Assembly (NCBI RefSeq): GCF_016427605.1
Contig: NZ_JAELXQ010000023.1
Span: 1-51,458, forward strand
Length of the DNA: 51,458 bases
DNA from: Ochrobactrum sp. Q0168
GTDB taxonomy: Bacteria; Pseudomonadota; Alphaproteobacteria; Rhizobiales; Rhizobiaceae
Direction: 5' to 3'
Under the pieces are notes generated by a model that worked only from the letters and a program-made list of their open reading frames with translations, had not been told where the DNA came from and did not search any database. Shown one piece after another: positions 34,592 to 43,425 of the stretch (positions are counted from its first letter, which is position 1; each line of letters starts with the position of its first letter). A program made the translations under genes and the position numbers.

Positions 34592-34757
34592 AATCTTCAG
34601 TCTGCATTTGTGCTTATAGCTGATTTTGAAGAGGAGTCAATGCCACTTGCTGCCTTACAGCGATTGCTCAATAACCACCATCCTCGTTCCAGACTGTCAG
34701 TCAGAAAATTTCGCATATCGGGTGCCCCGGACCTTCTTGTGTCGCGACGCAACCCCG

Positions 34758-35375
34758 TCAGAAGTGATAGCTGAGAAGGGCTGCACCCAACCCGACAAGG
34801 ATTGTACCGCAAGTCTTTGGCACCAGCCAATTCGGCTCTCCAGTGCTGAACCGCCCAAAAGCGAATGAGGCTAAAGCGACCGCCGCAACATCAGCTATCG
34901 AGAAAATCAGGTTCACCCCAATGCCCAGAACCAGAAACTGGAGCCAGAGCGGGAATTCGGCATCAGGTTGTACAAATTGCGGCAGAAAGGTCACGAAGAA
35001 TAGCGCTGTCTTGGGATTGAGAACCTCAACCACAATACTGTCACGAAACGTCTTCGTCGCTGGATTGCGGGTTTGATCATTTGCCTTGTTCCAATCAAAG
35101 AATATGGCAAGCCCCAGCCAGATGAGATAAGTGGCACCTGCAAATCTTATAATCATGTAAACCCCAGGCGCATGCACTATCAATGAGGCAAGCCCGATCG
35201 TGGCTGCTACGATATGCACATAGCACCCGAGGTGAACGCCGAGGGCAGCCATCAGACCGGCATTGCGACCGTGTGCAAGGGTTTGGGCGGTCATATAGAG
35301 TATTGCGGGTCCCGGTATACAAGCAAATGTCAGCGTCGCGACAGCGAACGGTACCAATAATTCCAGCGACAACAT
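34758..35375 (-). CDS. LysE/RhtB family amino-acid exporter
   Basis: 205 residues, six predicted membrane helices and the family signature IPGPAILYMTAQTLAHGRNAGLMAALG at the first two helices (residues about 20-46). Cytoplasmic-loop NPKTALFFVTFLPQF is the second LysE/RhtB signature. Exports amino acids or related small compounds by proton exchange. It stands alone, 255 bp from the MFS gene and 210 bp from the photolyase gene, and its cargo is unknown. Confidence 0.88.
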   Translation of the reverse strand: MLSLELLVPFAVATLTFACIPGPAILYMTAQTLAHGRNAGLMAALGVHLGCYVHIVAATIGLASLIVHAPGVYMIIRFAGATYLIWLGLAIFFDWNKANDQTRNPATKTFRDSIVVEVLNPKTALFFVTFLPQFVQPDAEFPLWLQFLVLGIGVNLIFSIADVAAVALASFAFGRFSTGEPNWLVPKTCGTILVGLGAALLSYHF

Positions 35376-35585
35376 GACGGTTCCTCCCCATGTTCCAATC
35401 GCAGAGAGGATTAGTCATTGCTAAAACAGAATGATATACGGCAGGTGTCGTATTTATGCGGCAGTCATGCCCGGACAAACTGCTTTTGGTTAAAGCTTTT
35501 CGTCGCTCCGTAGCAGACTTGGGCAACGAAGCGATACGTATTGTACAGTTCAAAGTATCGTCAATTTTGGGCAGAAGTTAAAGTG

Positions 35586-36971
35586 CTAGCAAGCTTTAGG
35601 TGCGGAGAAGATGGGGAGCGGATAGGTTTTCCCAAGAACAATCCCTGCCTCTCGCAGAACCGCCTCTGGAGCTGCAAACGGTTTATGGATCCAACGATCC
35701 GGTAGTGCTGCAATCTCGGGCACCCATTTGCGTACATAGGCGCCATTCGTATCGAACTTGTCGCCTTGCAAGACAGGGTTAAACACACGAAAGTAAGGCG
35801 CGGCATCCATGCCACAACCAGCCACCCACTGCCAGCTCCCCGGATTGCTGGCTATATCTGCGTCCACCAACGTATCCCAGAACCATTTCTCGCCTACACG
35901 CCAATTGATCTGCATGTTCTTGCTTAAGACCGATGCCACCAGCATTCTTACGCGATTGTGCATCCAACCCGTCGCCCAAAGCTGGCGCATACCGGCATCA
36001 ATCAACGGAATACCGGTTTTGCCTTTCTTCCAAGAGTCAATCGCTTCGGGATCGCAATGCCATCGGATATCGGCCAGCGTGTCGCGCATGTCGTTTTCTG
36101 CAATATCCGGACGATAATAAAGCTGATGATAATGGAAATCGCGCCAGATTAGCTCAGAAAGAAATTTCTCACCACCAGCGCGGGCAGTCTGATCTTGATC
36201 CATACGCGATAGCGTCGTATGCCATGCTTGCCTTGGACTGATTTCGCCAAAACGAAAATGGGGCGACAGTTTTGATGTGCCTTCAACGTCGGGACGATCA
36301 CGATCCCCGGCATAGTTGCGAATAGTCACATCCAGGAAATGATATAGCTGGTCGATGGCAGCCGCTTCGCCTATCTTCCAAAGACCGTTCATCTTTCTTG
36401 CCCACAAGGCTTCCTTGTAAGCCTCCCTTTTGGGCTTGTGTTTGACAGTCGATGTCTCGACCCTTCCCTGTGGTGACGGTAGCGGTCTGCTAACCCCGTG
36501 CTGGCGCAGAGATTTGGCATATGGTGTGAAAACTTGATAGGGGCCACCGTTGCCAGTTTTTATCTCCCATGGCTCCGCCAGTAGATTGCCCGCAAAAGAC
36601 TCTACGTGCAGTCCCTTGTCCTTTAAGGAGGATTTGATGAGCGCATCGACTTCCCGCTCCTGAGGAGCATAACGCCGGTTCCAGAAAACGGTATCAAAGC
36701 TGTTCTCATCAACAAGTTGTCCGATGATACTGTGCGCTTCGCCATCGGCAACAATCAATTCCACATTGCAATCATTCAAGCTTCTTTCGAGCACGTTCAG
36801 GCTCTGTTCCAGCCACCAACGGCTAGCACTGCCGGAAACACGTAAATGCGGATTGGTTTCATGCACAAAAAGGGCCGTGATCGTGCCGCCGAGCCTAATG
36901 GCTGCATAAAGGGCGGGATTGTCGGCAATGCGCAAATCGTTACGTAACCAGACAAGCGCTTTCGCGGTCAT
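35586..36971 (-). CDS. phrB: Deoxyribodipyrimidine photo-lyase, class I CPD type
   Basis: 461 residues. The N-terminal antenna domain (LVWLRNDLRIADNPALYAAI) binds a light-harvesting cofactor; the C-terminal FAD domain contains FGEISPRQAW, LIWRDFHYHQLYYRPDI, DAGMRQLWATGWMHNRVRM and GSWQWVAGCGMDAAPYFRVFNPVLQG, all signatures of bacterial class I photolyases. Uses blue light and reduced FAD to split cyclobutane pyrimidine dimers. AAGGA lies 7 nt before the ATG. It lies 121 bp downstream of the DUF1295 gene on the same strand and may share its transcript. In related bacteria photolyase is a target of the singlet-oxygen sigma factor; no matching promoter was found directly upstream here. Confidence 0.92.
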   Translation of the reverse strand: MTAKALVWLRNDLRIADNPALYAAIRLGGTITALFVHETNPHLRVSGSASRWWLEQSLNVLERSLNDCNVELIVADGEAHSIIGQLVDENSFDTVFWNRRYAPQEREVDALIKSSLKDKGLHVESFAGNLLAEPWEIKTGNGGPYQVFTPYAKSLRQHGVSRPLPSPQGRVETSTVKHKPKREAYKEALWARKMNGLWKIGEAAAIDQLYHFLDVTIRNYAGDRDRPDVEGTSKLSPHFRFGEISPRQAWHTTLSRMDQDQTARAGGEKFLSELIWRDFHYHQLYYRPDIAENDMRDTLADIRWHCDPEAIDSWKKGKTGIPLIDAGMRQLWATGWMHNRVRMLVASVLSKNMQINWRVGEKWFWDTLVDADIASNPGSWQWVAGCGMDAAPYFRVFNPVLQGDKFDTNGAYVRKWVPEIAALPDRWIHKPFAAPEAVLREAGIVLGKTYPLPIFSAPKAC

Positions 36972-37092
36972 TCAGTGATCCTTATCTAACAGGTGCAGGA
37001 CGTATTCTTTGACATTCAAATGCAACATGTTTCGTGAACGTGTCGCTCAGAGGAGCGATCTCTTCTACATTGACCTGCATATGCCGGCTTAA

Positions 37093-37896
37093 TCACGTTG
37101 AGGCCCTTGATCTTCCGGGACTTTTCCCCACCCCAGGGAAAAATGCATTTACGCGACGTTGCAGGGCGCGGAATTTTTCGCCGCGCGATTTCAGCATGTG
37201 TTCTTCAAGCGGCGGGATACCGGAGACGTGAACCAGCAGCCAGTACATCTGGATAGGAGCGAGCAGCGATAACCAGCTCCACGGCGATGTGGTGATCCCC
37301 AATAAGGGCCACACACACCAGAACAGCCACTCGAAGAAATAGTTTGGATGTCTGGAATAAGCCCAAAGGCCGGTTTCGCAAATTTCAGTTTTGGCTTCGG
37401 GCCTTTTACGAAACTGCGCAAGCTGGGCGTCTGACAACGCTTCACCTGCGAGCGCTATTACGATGACTCCAATCGCGATTATATCCCACGAATATAGAAA
37501 ACCGGGGCGACTTACAGTTGCGAGATAGACTGCCAGAACCAGAATGAAGGCAGCGAGCGCCTGTATCTGCAAAAACCAGAAAAGGCGCGAGGCAGCGTTC
37601 TCACCCCATTCTTTTATCAGCGTTGCATAACGCGGATCTTCACCATGTCTCGCGCTTCGCTTGGCGATGTGAAAGCCAAGGCGCAGCGACCACACCAGAA
37701 TTAGGATCAGGATCGCTGAACGTCGTTGCCACGTCGCGTCTGCAAATACCACGGCTATGACCGAGCCCACGCCCACCGAATACGACCAGATGGCGTCGAT
37801 CCAGCCGCTTCGGCCCGTGCCTCGTTCAAGCGCCCAGGCAAATGCCATGATGGCAGACAGACTGACGGCAACAATAAAAAACAGACCGGGTTGCAT
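37093..37896 (-). CDS. DUF1295 membrane protein (steroid 5-alpha-reductase family)
   Basis: 267 residues with about six or seven predicted membrane helices. The C-terminal family motif GLWAYSRHPNYFFEWLFWCVWPLLG binds NADPH-like cofactor in reductase relatives and substrate in isoprenylcysteine-methyltransferase-fold proteins. Starts MQPGLFFIVAVSLSAIMAF; AAGG lies 6 nt upstream. Its neighbours are photooxidative-stress genes; the role may be lipid or quinone modification but is not established. It diverges from the flavoprotein operon across a 171-bp gap. Confidence 0.87.
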   Translation of the reverse strand: MQPGLFFIVAVSLSAIMAFAWALERGTGRSGWIDAIWSYSVGVGSVIAVVFADATWQRRSAILILILVWSLRLGFHIAKRSARHGEDPRYATLIKEWGENAASRLFWFLQIQALAAFILVLAVYLATVSRPGFLYSWDIIAIGVIVIALAGEALSDAQLAQFRKRPEAKTEICETGLWAYSRHPNYFFEWLFWCVWPLLGITTSPWSWLSLLAPIQMYWLLVHVSGIPPLEEHMLKSRGEKFRALQRRVNAFFPGVGKSPGRSRAST

Positions 37897-38000
37897 AATG
37901 GACCTTTAGCCGAAAGTTCACGTTTTCTTCAAGCAATACGTTCGGTCCTGCCGTCTGGTTTCGTAAGAGATCAAAAAATGTAAAAAGTTCATAAGCGTAT

Positions 38001-38030
38001 AGATCCAACTTCCCTTTCTCCACGTAAGAC
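38001..38030 (+). promoter_or_regulatory. RpoE/ChrR-type ECF promoter for the flavoprotein-Cfa operon
   Basis: -35 AGATCC at 38001-38006, exactly 18 nt, -10 TAAGAC at 38025-38030. This fits the form TGATCC-N18-TA(A/T)-A reported for the singlet-oxygen sigma factor of Rhodobacter, with one change in the -35. Transcription would start near 38037, giving a 30-nt leader before the start at 38068. The same form, with a perfect TGATCC, precedes the sigma gene at 44110-44139. Confidence 0.75.
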
Positions 38031-38067
38031 ACTGAAATGCAGCATAGAAGCTGCAGAGTGAGGGATT

Positions 38068-39417
38068 ATGGATATCACGAACCAACCGGGAAGAACGAAA
38101 CGGATCGCGATTATCGGTAGCGGCATTTCCGGACTGTCCGCCGCATGGCTGCTTTCGCAACGCCATGATGTAACTGTGTTTGAAGCGTCGGATCGCATCG
38201 GCGGGCATAGCAATACCGTGGAGTTTGAGAGCAGCCGCGATCCAGTGGCGGTAGATACCGGGTTCATTGTCTATAATGAAGTGACCTACCCCAATCTGAC
38301 TGCGTTGTTTCGTACGCTTGAAGTTCCGACTGTGTCGTCAAACATGTCGTTTGCCGTTTCAATCGGAAACGGCGCTTATGAATATTCAGGCGGAACCAGT
38401 CTCGGTCTGTTTGCCCAGCGCTCCAATCTCGTCAGTCCGCGTTTCTGGACGATGATCCGCGACCTCTTGCGTTTTTATCGTAATGCGCCGAGAGATTTGA
38501 GCATCATGGGTGGTATTTCGCTTGATGATTATCTTGCACGCCATGGTTATAGTCAGGCCTTCCGGGAAGATCATCTTTATCCGATGGCGGCGGCGATCTG
38601 GTCCACACCTGCCTTGGAAGTGGGCCGCTATCCCGCTGCAAGCTTCGTTCGCTTCTGCAGTAATCACGGCCTTTTGGCTCTTCGTGACAGACCAATCTGG
38701 CGTACGGTATCCGGCGGTAGTCGGGAATATATAAGACGTATTACCAAACATTATGCAGACCGTATCCGGCTTTCGACTCCGATCAAATCCGTGCAACGCA
38801 CCAAAAATTCTGTCGAGTTGACGGATAACAACGGCATTTCCCATACCTTCGACGATGTTGTGATCGCTACTCATGCTGATCAGGCCTTGCGAATGTTAGC
38901 CGACCCAAGCGCGGATGAAAGCCGCATTCTCAGCGCTTTTCACTATTCGCGTAATGAAGCGGTGTTGCATGGCGATGTGTCGCTCATGCCCAAACGCCGT
39001 ACGGCGTGGTCGAGCTGGAACTACCTCACCAATACAACCACAGGTCCGACGCAGCCATCCATTACTTATTGGATGAACCGCCTGCAACGGTTGGGCCACG
39101 CGCCTGACACTTTTGTGACGCTCAATCCGTGTCGCGCGCCGCGCGAGGAGTTGGTGATCCGTCGCGAGATCTATGAACACCCGATCTTCGATATGGCAAC
39201 GGAACGTGCGCAGAAGGAAATCTGGTCACTGCAAGGGCAGCGCCGGACATGGTTTTGTGGCGCGCATTTCGGCTCCGGCTTTCATGAGGACGGGCTTCAG
39301 GCAGGTCTCGCAGTCGCAGAAGATCTGGGTGGTGTGCGCCGTCCATGGCAGGTCGAGCAGGAAAGTGGTCGCATCGTTCGCCAGACTTTGCCCATCCGCG
39401 AAGGGGCGCTGGCATGA
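38068..39417 (+). CDS. FAD-dependent amine-oxidase-like protein (lipid-modifying, photooxidative stress)
   Basis: 449 residues. FAD motif IAIIGSGISGLSAAWLLSQRHDVTVFEA (13-40), and GGHSNTVEFESS and VDTGFIVYNEVTYPNLTALF follow, the pattern of the amine oxidase-related proteins encoded next to cyclopropane-synthase genes. C-terminal TWFCGAHFGSGFHEDGLQAGLAVAE contacts FAD. Homologues in photosynthetic alphaproteobacteria are linked to unusual (cyclopropane or furan) fatty acids made under singlet oxygen. First gene of a plus-strand set with a sigma-E-type promoter 60 bp upstream. A desaturase-like role on membrane lipid chains is inferred, not proven. Confidence 0.85.
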   Translation: MDITNQPGRTKRIAIIGSGISGLSAAWLLSQRHDVTVFEASDRIGGHSNTVEFESSRDPVAVDTGFIVYNEVTYPNLTALFRTLEVPTVSSNMSFAVSIGNGAYEYSGGTSLGLFAQRSNLVSPRFWTMIRDLLRFYRNAPRDLSIMGGISLDDYLARHGYSQAFREDHLYPMAAAIWSTPALEVGRYPAASFVRFCSNHGLLALRDRPIWRTVSGGSREYIRRITKHYADRIRLSTPIKSVQRTKNSVELTDNNGISHTFDDVVIATHADQALRMLADPSADESRILSAFHYSRNEAVLHGDVSLMPKRRTAWSSWNYLTNTTTGPTQPSITYWMNRLQRLGHAPDTFVTLNPCRAPREELVIRREIYEHPIFDMATERAQKEIWSLQGQRRTWFCGAHFGSGFHEDGLQAGLAVAEDLGGVRRPWQVEQESGRIVRQTLPIREGALA

Positions 39418-40223
39418 CAGACAGCTTCCATTCGGCACTTTTTCCCGGTCATGTTACCCATGCGCGTTTGCGACCGAAGGTGCACAAGCTGGCCTATAGA
39501 ATCTACTCGCTCCTGCTCGATCTCGACGAGCTGGACGCGCTTGATCGCAAACTGAAGCTGTTTTCGATCGACCGTTTTAATCTGTTTTCTTTCTACAGGA
39601 AAGATAGAGGAGATGGATCGGCCGTGCCGCTGCGCGAACAGCTAGAACGTGCCATGGAGGCTGCCGGAATAGTACCTGATGGCGGTGCGATCCGCATGCT
39701 CACAATGCCGCGTATTCTGGGCTGGGCTTTCAATCCGCTCAGTGTTTTCTTCTGCTATAAGCGCGACGGCGAACTTGTGGCGATCCTCTGGGAAGTTGAT
39801 AACACTTTCCGCCAACGCCATGGCTACATGATCCCGGTCGAGAACTGCGAGAACCGACGCATCGTGCAAAGCTGCGACAAGGCTTTCTACGTTTCACCCT
39901 TCATGGATATGAAGTTGCGATACGAGTTTGAAGTCACGCCATCTGCGGACAGGCTTTCCATCTGCATCAAGAGCTTTGATGACGAAGGCCTGCTTATGAC
40001 GGCCCGCCATCTGGCGCGCCGGGTCGAGTTGAGCGACGCCGCCTTGCTGCGCGCCTTTTTTTCGATTCCGTTTCTCACCTTGAAAGTGATTGGCGGCATT
40101 CACTGGGAGGCGCTGAAAATCTGGTTGAAGGGCATTGGTTTACGCAAACGACCCGCAGCGCCAGAGATTTCCATCACATCTGTTCGTAACGAGACCGCCC
40201 AGCAGAGGAACAAGGCCGCATGA
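39414..40223 (+). CDS. DUF1365 family protein
   Basis: About 269 residues from ATG 39414, overlapping the preceding stop as ATGA; the earlier open frame is inside the flavoprotein gene. Starts MTDSFHSALFPGHVTHARLRPKVHKLAYR, with FNLFSFYRKDRG, MLTMPRILGWAFNPLSVFFCY and SCDKAFYVSPFMDM, all DUF1365 signatures. The family nearly always lies between a flavin amine-oxidase-like gene and a Cfa-like methyltransferase gene. Function not established; the constant context argues for a partner in making or modifying membrane fatty acids. Both ends overlap neighbours by 4 nt. Confidence 0.87.
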   Translation: MTDSFHSALFPGHVTHARLRPKVHKLAYRIYSLLLDLDELDALDRKLKLFSIDRFNLFSFYRKDRGDGSAVPLREQLERAMEAAGIVPDGGAIRMLTMPRILGWAFNPLSVFFCYKRDGELVAILWEVDNTFRQRHGYMIPVENCENRRIVQSCDKAFYVSPFMDMKLRYEFEVTPSADRLSICIKSFDDEGLLMTARHLARRVELSDAALLRAFFSIPFLTLKVIGGIHWEALKIWLKGIGLRKRPAAPEISITSVRNETAQQRNKAA

Positions 40224-41452
40224 GCCAGCTCGACGAATATCATCAACTATCGGCATCAAGCCGGACTGAACGACCAGCTTTCAGCCCTTCGGCTATCGTG
40301 TTGAAACGACTGCTGAAGCAGGTTCAGCATGGGCGATTGGTGCTTTCGCTGCCCGGCGGTGAGGTCATTGCTGTTAATGGTCCATTGCCTGGACCGGAGG
40401 CCAGAGTCACGATTGCCAAGTGGAACAGCCTGCGTCGCCTGCTGACGGGCGGAGATATAGGCTTTGCGCAATCCTATATCGAAGGCGAATGGACATCGCC
40501 CCATCTCACATCGGTCATCCGTTTTGCGGTGCGCAATCGCGAGACGCTGACCTCTACATTGCGCGGGTCGGGCTGGATGCGAACGCTGAACCGGATCAGC
40601 CATCTGCTCAACGCGAATACGCGCCGCGGCAGCCGGCGCAACATCGAAGCCCATTACGATCTCGGCAATGATTTCTATGCCCAGTGGCTTGACGCTTCGA
40701 TGCTTTATTCCTCTGCGCTCTGGAATGAGACGACACATAGCCTTGAGAGTGCGCAGGAGCAGAAATTGCAGTGGATTGCAGAAAAACTGGCGCTTGAAGG
40801 CGGCGAAAAAATTCTCGAAATCGGTTGCGGCTGGGGCGCTCTGGCGGGCTATCTTGCAGCATATCGTGACACGCATGTGACAGGAATAACCCTGTCGCCG
40901 TCGCAGCTGACCTGGGCAAAAGCCGCCGTTGAAAACGCAGACCAAAGCGGAGTCGTCGATCTCCACTTGCAGGACTACCGCGATGTTCAGGGCCAGTTCG
41001 ACCGCATTGTATCAATCGAAATGTTTGAGGCAGTCGGCGAAGCCTATTGGCCGGATTATTTCGCAACCCTGAAGCGCTGTCTCAAGCCCGGCGGTCGAGC
41101 TGTCCTACAAGTCATTTCGATAGAAGAAACGCGCTACGAAAACTATCGCCGCAAAGCGGATTTCATTCAGAAGTTCGTCTTTCCAGGCGGCTTTTTGCCA
41201 TCCGACAAGGTGCTGGAACGCGAAGTTTTAAAAGCCGGTCTCGTTTTAAAGGAAACCGAGCATTTCGGCCATTCCTACGCGCTCACGCTTGCCGAATGGC
41301 GTCAGCGCTTCATCTCCAACTGGCCCGAGATCGAACAGCTTGGCTTTGACGATAAATTCCGGCGGCTTTGGGAATATTACCTTTGCTATTGCGAAGGTGG
41401 GTTTGACGAAGGTGCGATCAATGTCGGGCTTTACACGATTGAACACGCTTAG
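40220..41452 (+). CDS. cfa: Cyclopropane-fatty-acyl-phospholipid synthase-like methyltransferase
   Basis: 410 residues. AdoMet site ILEIGCGWGALAGYLAAY (about 195-212), followed by GITLSPSQLTWAKAAVE; family features HYDLGNDFYAQWLDASMLYSSA, DYRDVQGQFDRIVSIEMFEAVG and FIQKFVFPGGFLPS match Cfa/UfaM-type enzymes that methylate a lipid double bond. N-terminal lipid-binding domain present. The start overlaps the DUF1365 stop by 4 nt. Either it makes cyclopropane lipids, or it makes a methylated chain used by the flavoprotein for a furan fatty acid; the choice needs chemistry. Confidence 0.9.
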   Translation: MSQLDEYHQLSASSRTERPAFSPSAIVLKRLLKQVQHGRLVLSLPGGEVIAVNGPLPGPEARVTIAKWNSLRRLLTGGDIGFAQSYIEGEWTSPHLTSVIRFAVRNRETLTSTLRGSGWMRTLNRISHLLNANTRRGSRRNIEAHYDLGNDFYAQWLDASMLYSSALWNETTHSLESAQEQKLQWIAEKLALEGGEKILEIGCGWGALAGYLAAYRDTHVTGITLSPSQLTWAKAAVENADQSGVVDLHLQDYRDVQGQFDRIVSIEMFEAVGEAYWPDYFATLKRCLKPGGRAVLQVISIEETRYENYRRKADFIQKFVFPGGFLPSDKVLEREVLKAGLVLKETEHFGHSYALTLAEWRQRFISNWPEIEQLGFDDKFRRLWEYYLCYCEGGFDEGAINVGLYTIEHA

Positions 41453-41476
41453 ACTCAACGGACCGAGGAGGCGTCG

Positions 41477-41845
41477 ATGAAATGGATACTGACAATCAGC
41501 ATGATGACGGTGATGTTTCCGTTCTCGGCGCTGTCGACTGAGATCAATGGCAACTGGGCGCGTGGGGATGGCAACGCGCGTGTAAAAATTGCCGAATGCG
41601 GCAAGGATATCTGTGCCACCAATATCTGGATCAAGCCCGGAACACCAAAAGAGAAAACCGGCGACCGGCTGGTGATGAGCATCAACGAAACTGCGGACGG
41701 ACAATATTCAGGCACAGCTTTCGACCCGCAACGCAACCTGACCTACAAGATCCGCGTGAAAGTCGACGGTGATACTATGTCGAGCAGTGGCTGCGTTCTG
41801 GCTGGCCTTCTTTGTCGCAATGTGGGCTGGACCCGCATCAAATAA
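41477..41845 (+). CDS. DUF2147 secreted protein
   Basis: 122 residues. An N-terminal signal peptide (MKWILTISMMTVMFPFSALS) precedes a short beta-rich domain (EINGNWARGDGNARVKIAECG; CATNIWIKPGTP; the GCVLAGLLCRNVGWTR C-terminus) typical of DUF2147. GAGGAGG lies 6 nt before the ATG. Role unknown, with a periplasmic location likely. Its place downstream of the lipid-modifying genes puts it in the same sigma-E-type operon. Confidence 0.85.
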   Translation: MKWILTISMMTVMFPFSALSTEINGNWARGDGNARVKIAECGKDICATNIWIKPGTPKEKTGDRLVMSINETADGQYSGTAFDPQRNLTYKIRVKVDGDTMSSSGCVLAGLLCRNVGWTRIK

Positions 41846-41860
41846 GAGAGTGAGCTATCG

Positions 41861-42265
41861 ATGAAAGATTATCTCATAGCCTATGTGGTGACAGCGGTTG
41901 CATTCCTGGCAATCGACTCCGTGTGGCTATCCAATATGGCGAACGGGTTTTACCGTCCTGTCATGGGCGACATGCTTGCCCCGAATTTTCGACTCGCACC
42001 GGCTATAATTTTCTATTTGATCTTCGTGTTCGGGCTGGTTTTCTTTGCGGTCAAGCCAGCACTTCTGGCTGGCAGTGGCACAGTCACGCTCATTCACGGG
42101 GCGCTGCTGGGGTTTGTCGCCTATGCGACTTATGACCTGACCAATCAGGCCACGTTGAAAAACTGGTCGTGGACGCTGACGATTACAGACCTCATGTGGG
42201 GCACTGTCCTGTCTGCAGTGTCAGCCTATATTGGCTATTGGGTTACGTCGCGGATTACTGGATAG
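41861..42265 (+). CDS. DUF2177 membrane protein
   Basis: 134 residues with four predicted membrane helices (LIAYVVTAVAFLAIDSVWL; APAIIFYLIFVFGLVFFAV; GALLGFVAYATYDLTNQA; DLMWGTVLSAVSAYIGYWV). The YATYDLTNxATLKxW segment is the family signature. Integral membrane protein of unknown role, often encoded near TspO, as here. It belongs to the same transcription unit as the flavoprotein, DUF1365 and Cfa-like genes. Confidence 0.87.
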   Translation: MKDYLIAYVVTAVAFLAIDSVWLSNMANGFYRPVMGDMLAPNFRLAPAIIFYLIFVFGLVFFAVKPALLAGSGTVTLIHGALLGFVAYATYDLTNQATLKNWSWTLTITDLMWGTVLSAVSAYIGYWVTSRITG

Positions 42266-42279
42266 ACTGGAATAAACCT

Positions 42280-42732
42280 ATGCAAAAACTGGGTCTTCTG
42301 GCCGTGTTCGTCCTCGTCATCATTGTTGTAGGAATGGCAATCGGTATCGGTTTCCCGCCGGGCGAATGGTATGCATCACTTCAAAAGCCGTGGTTTACCC
42401 CACCGAATGCAGCCTTCGGCCCCATCTGGACGATACTTTATATCTTCATTGCTATCGCAGGCTGGCGCACATGGGTAAGTGATAGTGGGTGGCACCGGCG
42501 CGGACCATGGTTTGGTCAGATGATATTGAATTTCATGTGGACGCCGATTTTCTTTGGCGCTCACATGACCCTATTGGGGCTAGTCGTCATCATCGGCGTC
42601 TGGCTTTGCGTGCTTCTGTTTATCATTCGCGCATGGCAACCAGATCGCATGTCGGCACTGCTATTTATGCCTTATCTGATATGGCTATCGCTTGCGACCG
42701 CGTTGAATGCGGCTATCGTCGTTTTGAACTAG
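42280..42732 (+). CDS. tspO: TspO/MBR (peripheral benzodiazepine receptor) family protein
   Basis: 150 residues from ATG 42280, 14 bp after the DUF2177 stop; the longer frame starts inside that gene. Five membrane helices with the W-x-x-L-x-x-P-x-W-x-P-P motif (WYASLQKPWFTPPN), FGPIWTILYIFIAIAGW and ILNFMWTPIFFGAHM of the family. TspO binds porphyrins and, in Rhodobacter, tunes photosynthesis-gene expression with oxygen. Here it is encoded beside heme oxygenase and bacteriophytochrome genes, so tetrapyrrole handling or signalling is plausible. Its stop codon lies in the terminator stem. Confidence 0.9.
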   Translation: MQKLGLLAVFVLVIIVVGMAIGIGFPPGEWYASLQKPWFTPPNAAFGPIWTILYIFIAIAGWRTWVSDSGWHRRGPWFGQMILNFMWTPIFFGAHMTLLGLVVIIGVWLCVLLFIIRAWQPDRMSALLFMPYLIWLSLATALNAAIVVLN

Positions 42733-42757
42733 AAAGGCGGCATATTTGCCGCCTTTC
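42732..42757. terminator. Bidirectional terminator between tspO and chrR
   Basis: Perfect 10-bp stem GAAAGGCGGC/GCCGCCTTTC with a 6-nt loop (ATATTT), followed by CTTTA on the plus strand and preceded by an A/T-rich stretch. It sits exactly between the convergent operons and overlaps the tspO stop. Confidence 0.85.
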
Positions 42758-42759
42758 CT

Positions 42760-43425
42760 TTAGATGCCAATCAATGGTTGCACGAGCCTCATAAGCCAGC
42801 TCTGGAATTTGAGCGGGGCGTCAGTCACCGCAAGACAGATGCAGTCGCCACCCGATGAGGCAATCGGCTGATGCACGAGATCAGCATCCGCTTCCTCAAT
42901 GTCACCGCGCGCAAAGAGCCCGGTTCCATCATGGAAACTGCCGCTCAACACCAATGTCAGTTCACGACCGCCGTGCCCATGCTCGGGCACTGGCTTACCC
43001 GCTGGAATTCGCAAAAGACGAACTCGGGTTTCGCTATCGCGCGTTTCGATTGGCACCTGATAGGCACCCCGACCAAGCGATTTCCATTTCAGATCCGGCA
43101 GGTCTCCACCGACATAGGATCGCAGAGGTTCCGGTATCACAACAGGCAGTTCTGCCTCGGTGTGCGGTACCGAACGTGCACCAGATTGCGGCACTTTCTG
43201 CAGCTTGTCTTTGAAACTGTCCCACGTGCCTGCATCGAGCTTCTGCGGCTCAACCATTTCAAGAAGCTGCCCGCCTATGTGTTCAAACTGTTTGAGCCTT
43301 GAACGACAGGCCGGGCAGAGCGCAAGATGCGTGGCGACAGCGATGCTCCAACCTTCTGCCAGTGCTCCAGCGGCATAGTTCGAAAGGAGTTCGTCGCTCA
43401 GATGATGTTTGATATCCATTTCCAT
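42760..43425 (-). CDS. chrR: ChrR-type zinc anti-sigma factor with cupin domain
   Basis: 221 residues. The N-terminal zinc-binding anti-sigma domain has H7/H8, His33-x3-Cys37-x2-Cys40 (ATHLALCPAC). The C-terminal cupin domain (about 110-221) retains the metal ligands His149, His151, Glu155 (EHGHGGRELTLVLSGSF) and His185. In Rhodobacter ChrR holds the sigma factor until singlet oxygen releases it. Start and sigma-factor stop overlap (TGATG), so the pair is made in step. It faces tspO across a shared terminator. Confidence 0.92.
   Translation of the reverse strand: MEMDIKHHLSDELLSNYAAGALAEGWSIAVATHLALCPACRSRLKQFEHIGGQLLEMVEPQKLDAGTWDSFKDKLQKVPQSGARSVPHTEAELPVVIPEPLRSYVGGDLPDLKWKSLGRGAYQVPIETRDSETRVRLLRIPAGKPVPEHGHGGRELTLVLSGSFHDGTGLFARGDIEEADADLVHQPIASSGGDCICLAVTDAPLKFQSWLMRLVQPLIGI

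Noticed and set aside
36976..37011. TGATCC on the plus strand near the photolyase start as an RpoE-type promoter
   Set aside because: No TA(A/T) -10 at 18 nt, and it points away from the photolyase gene with no gene downstream on that strand.
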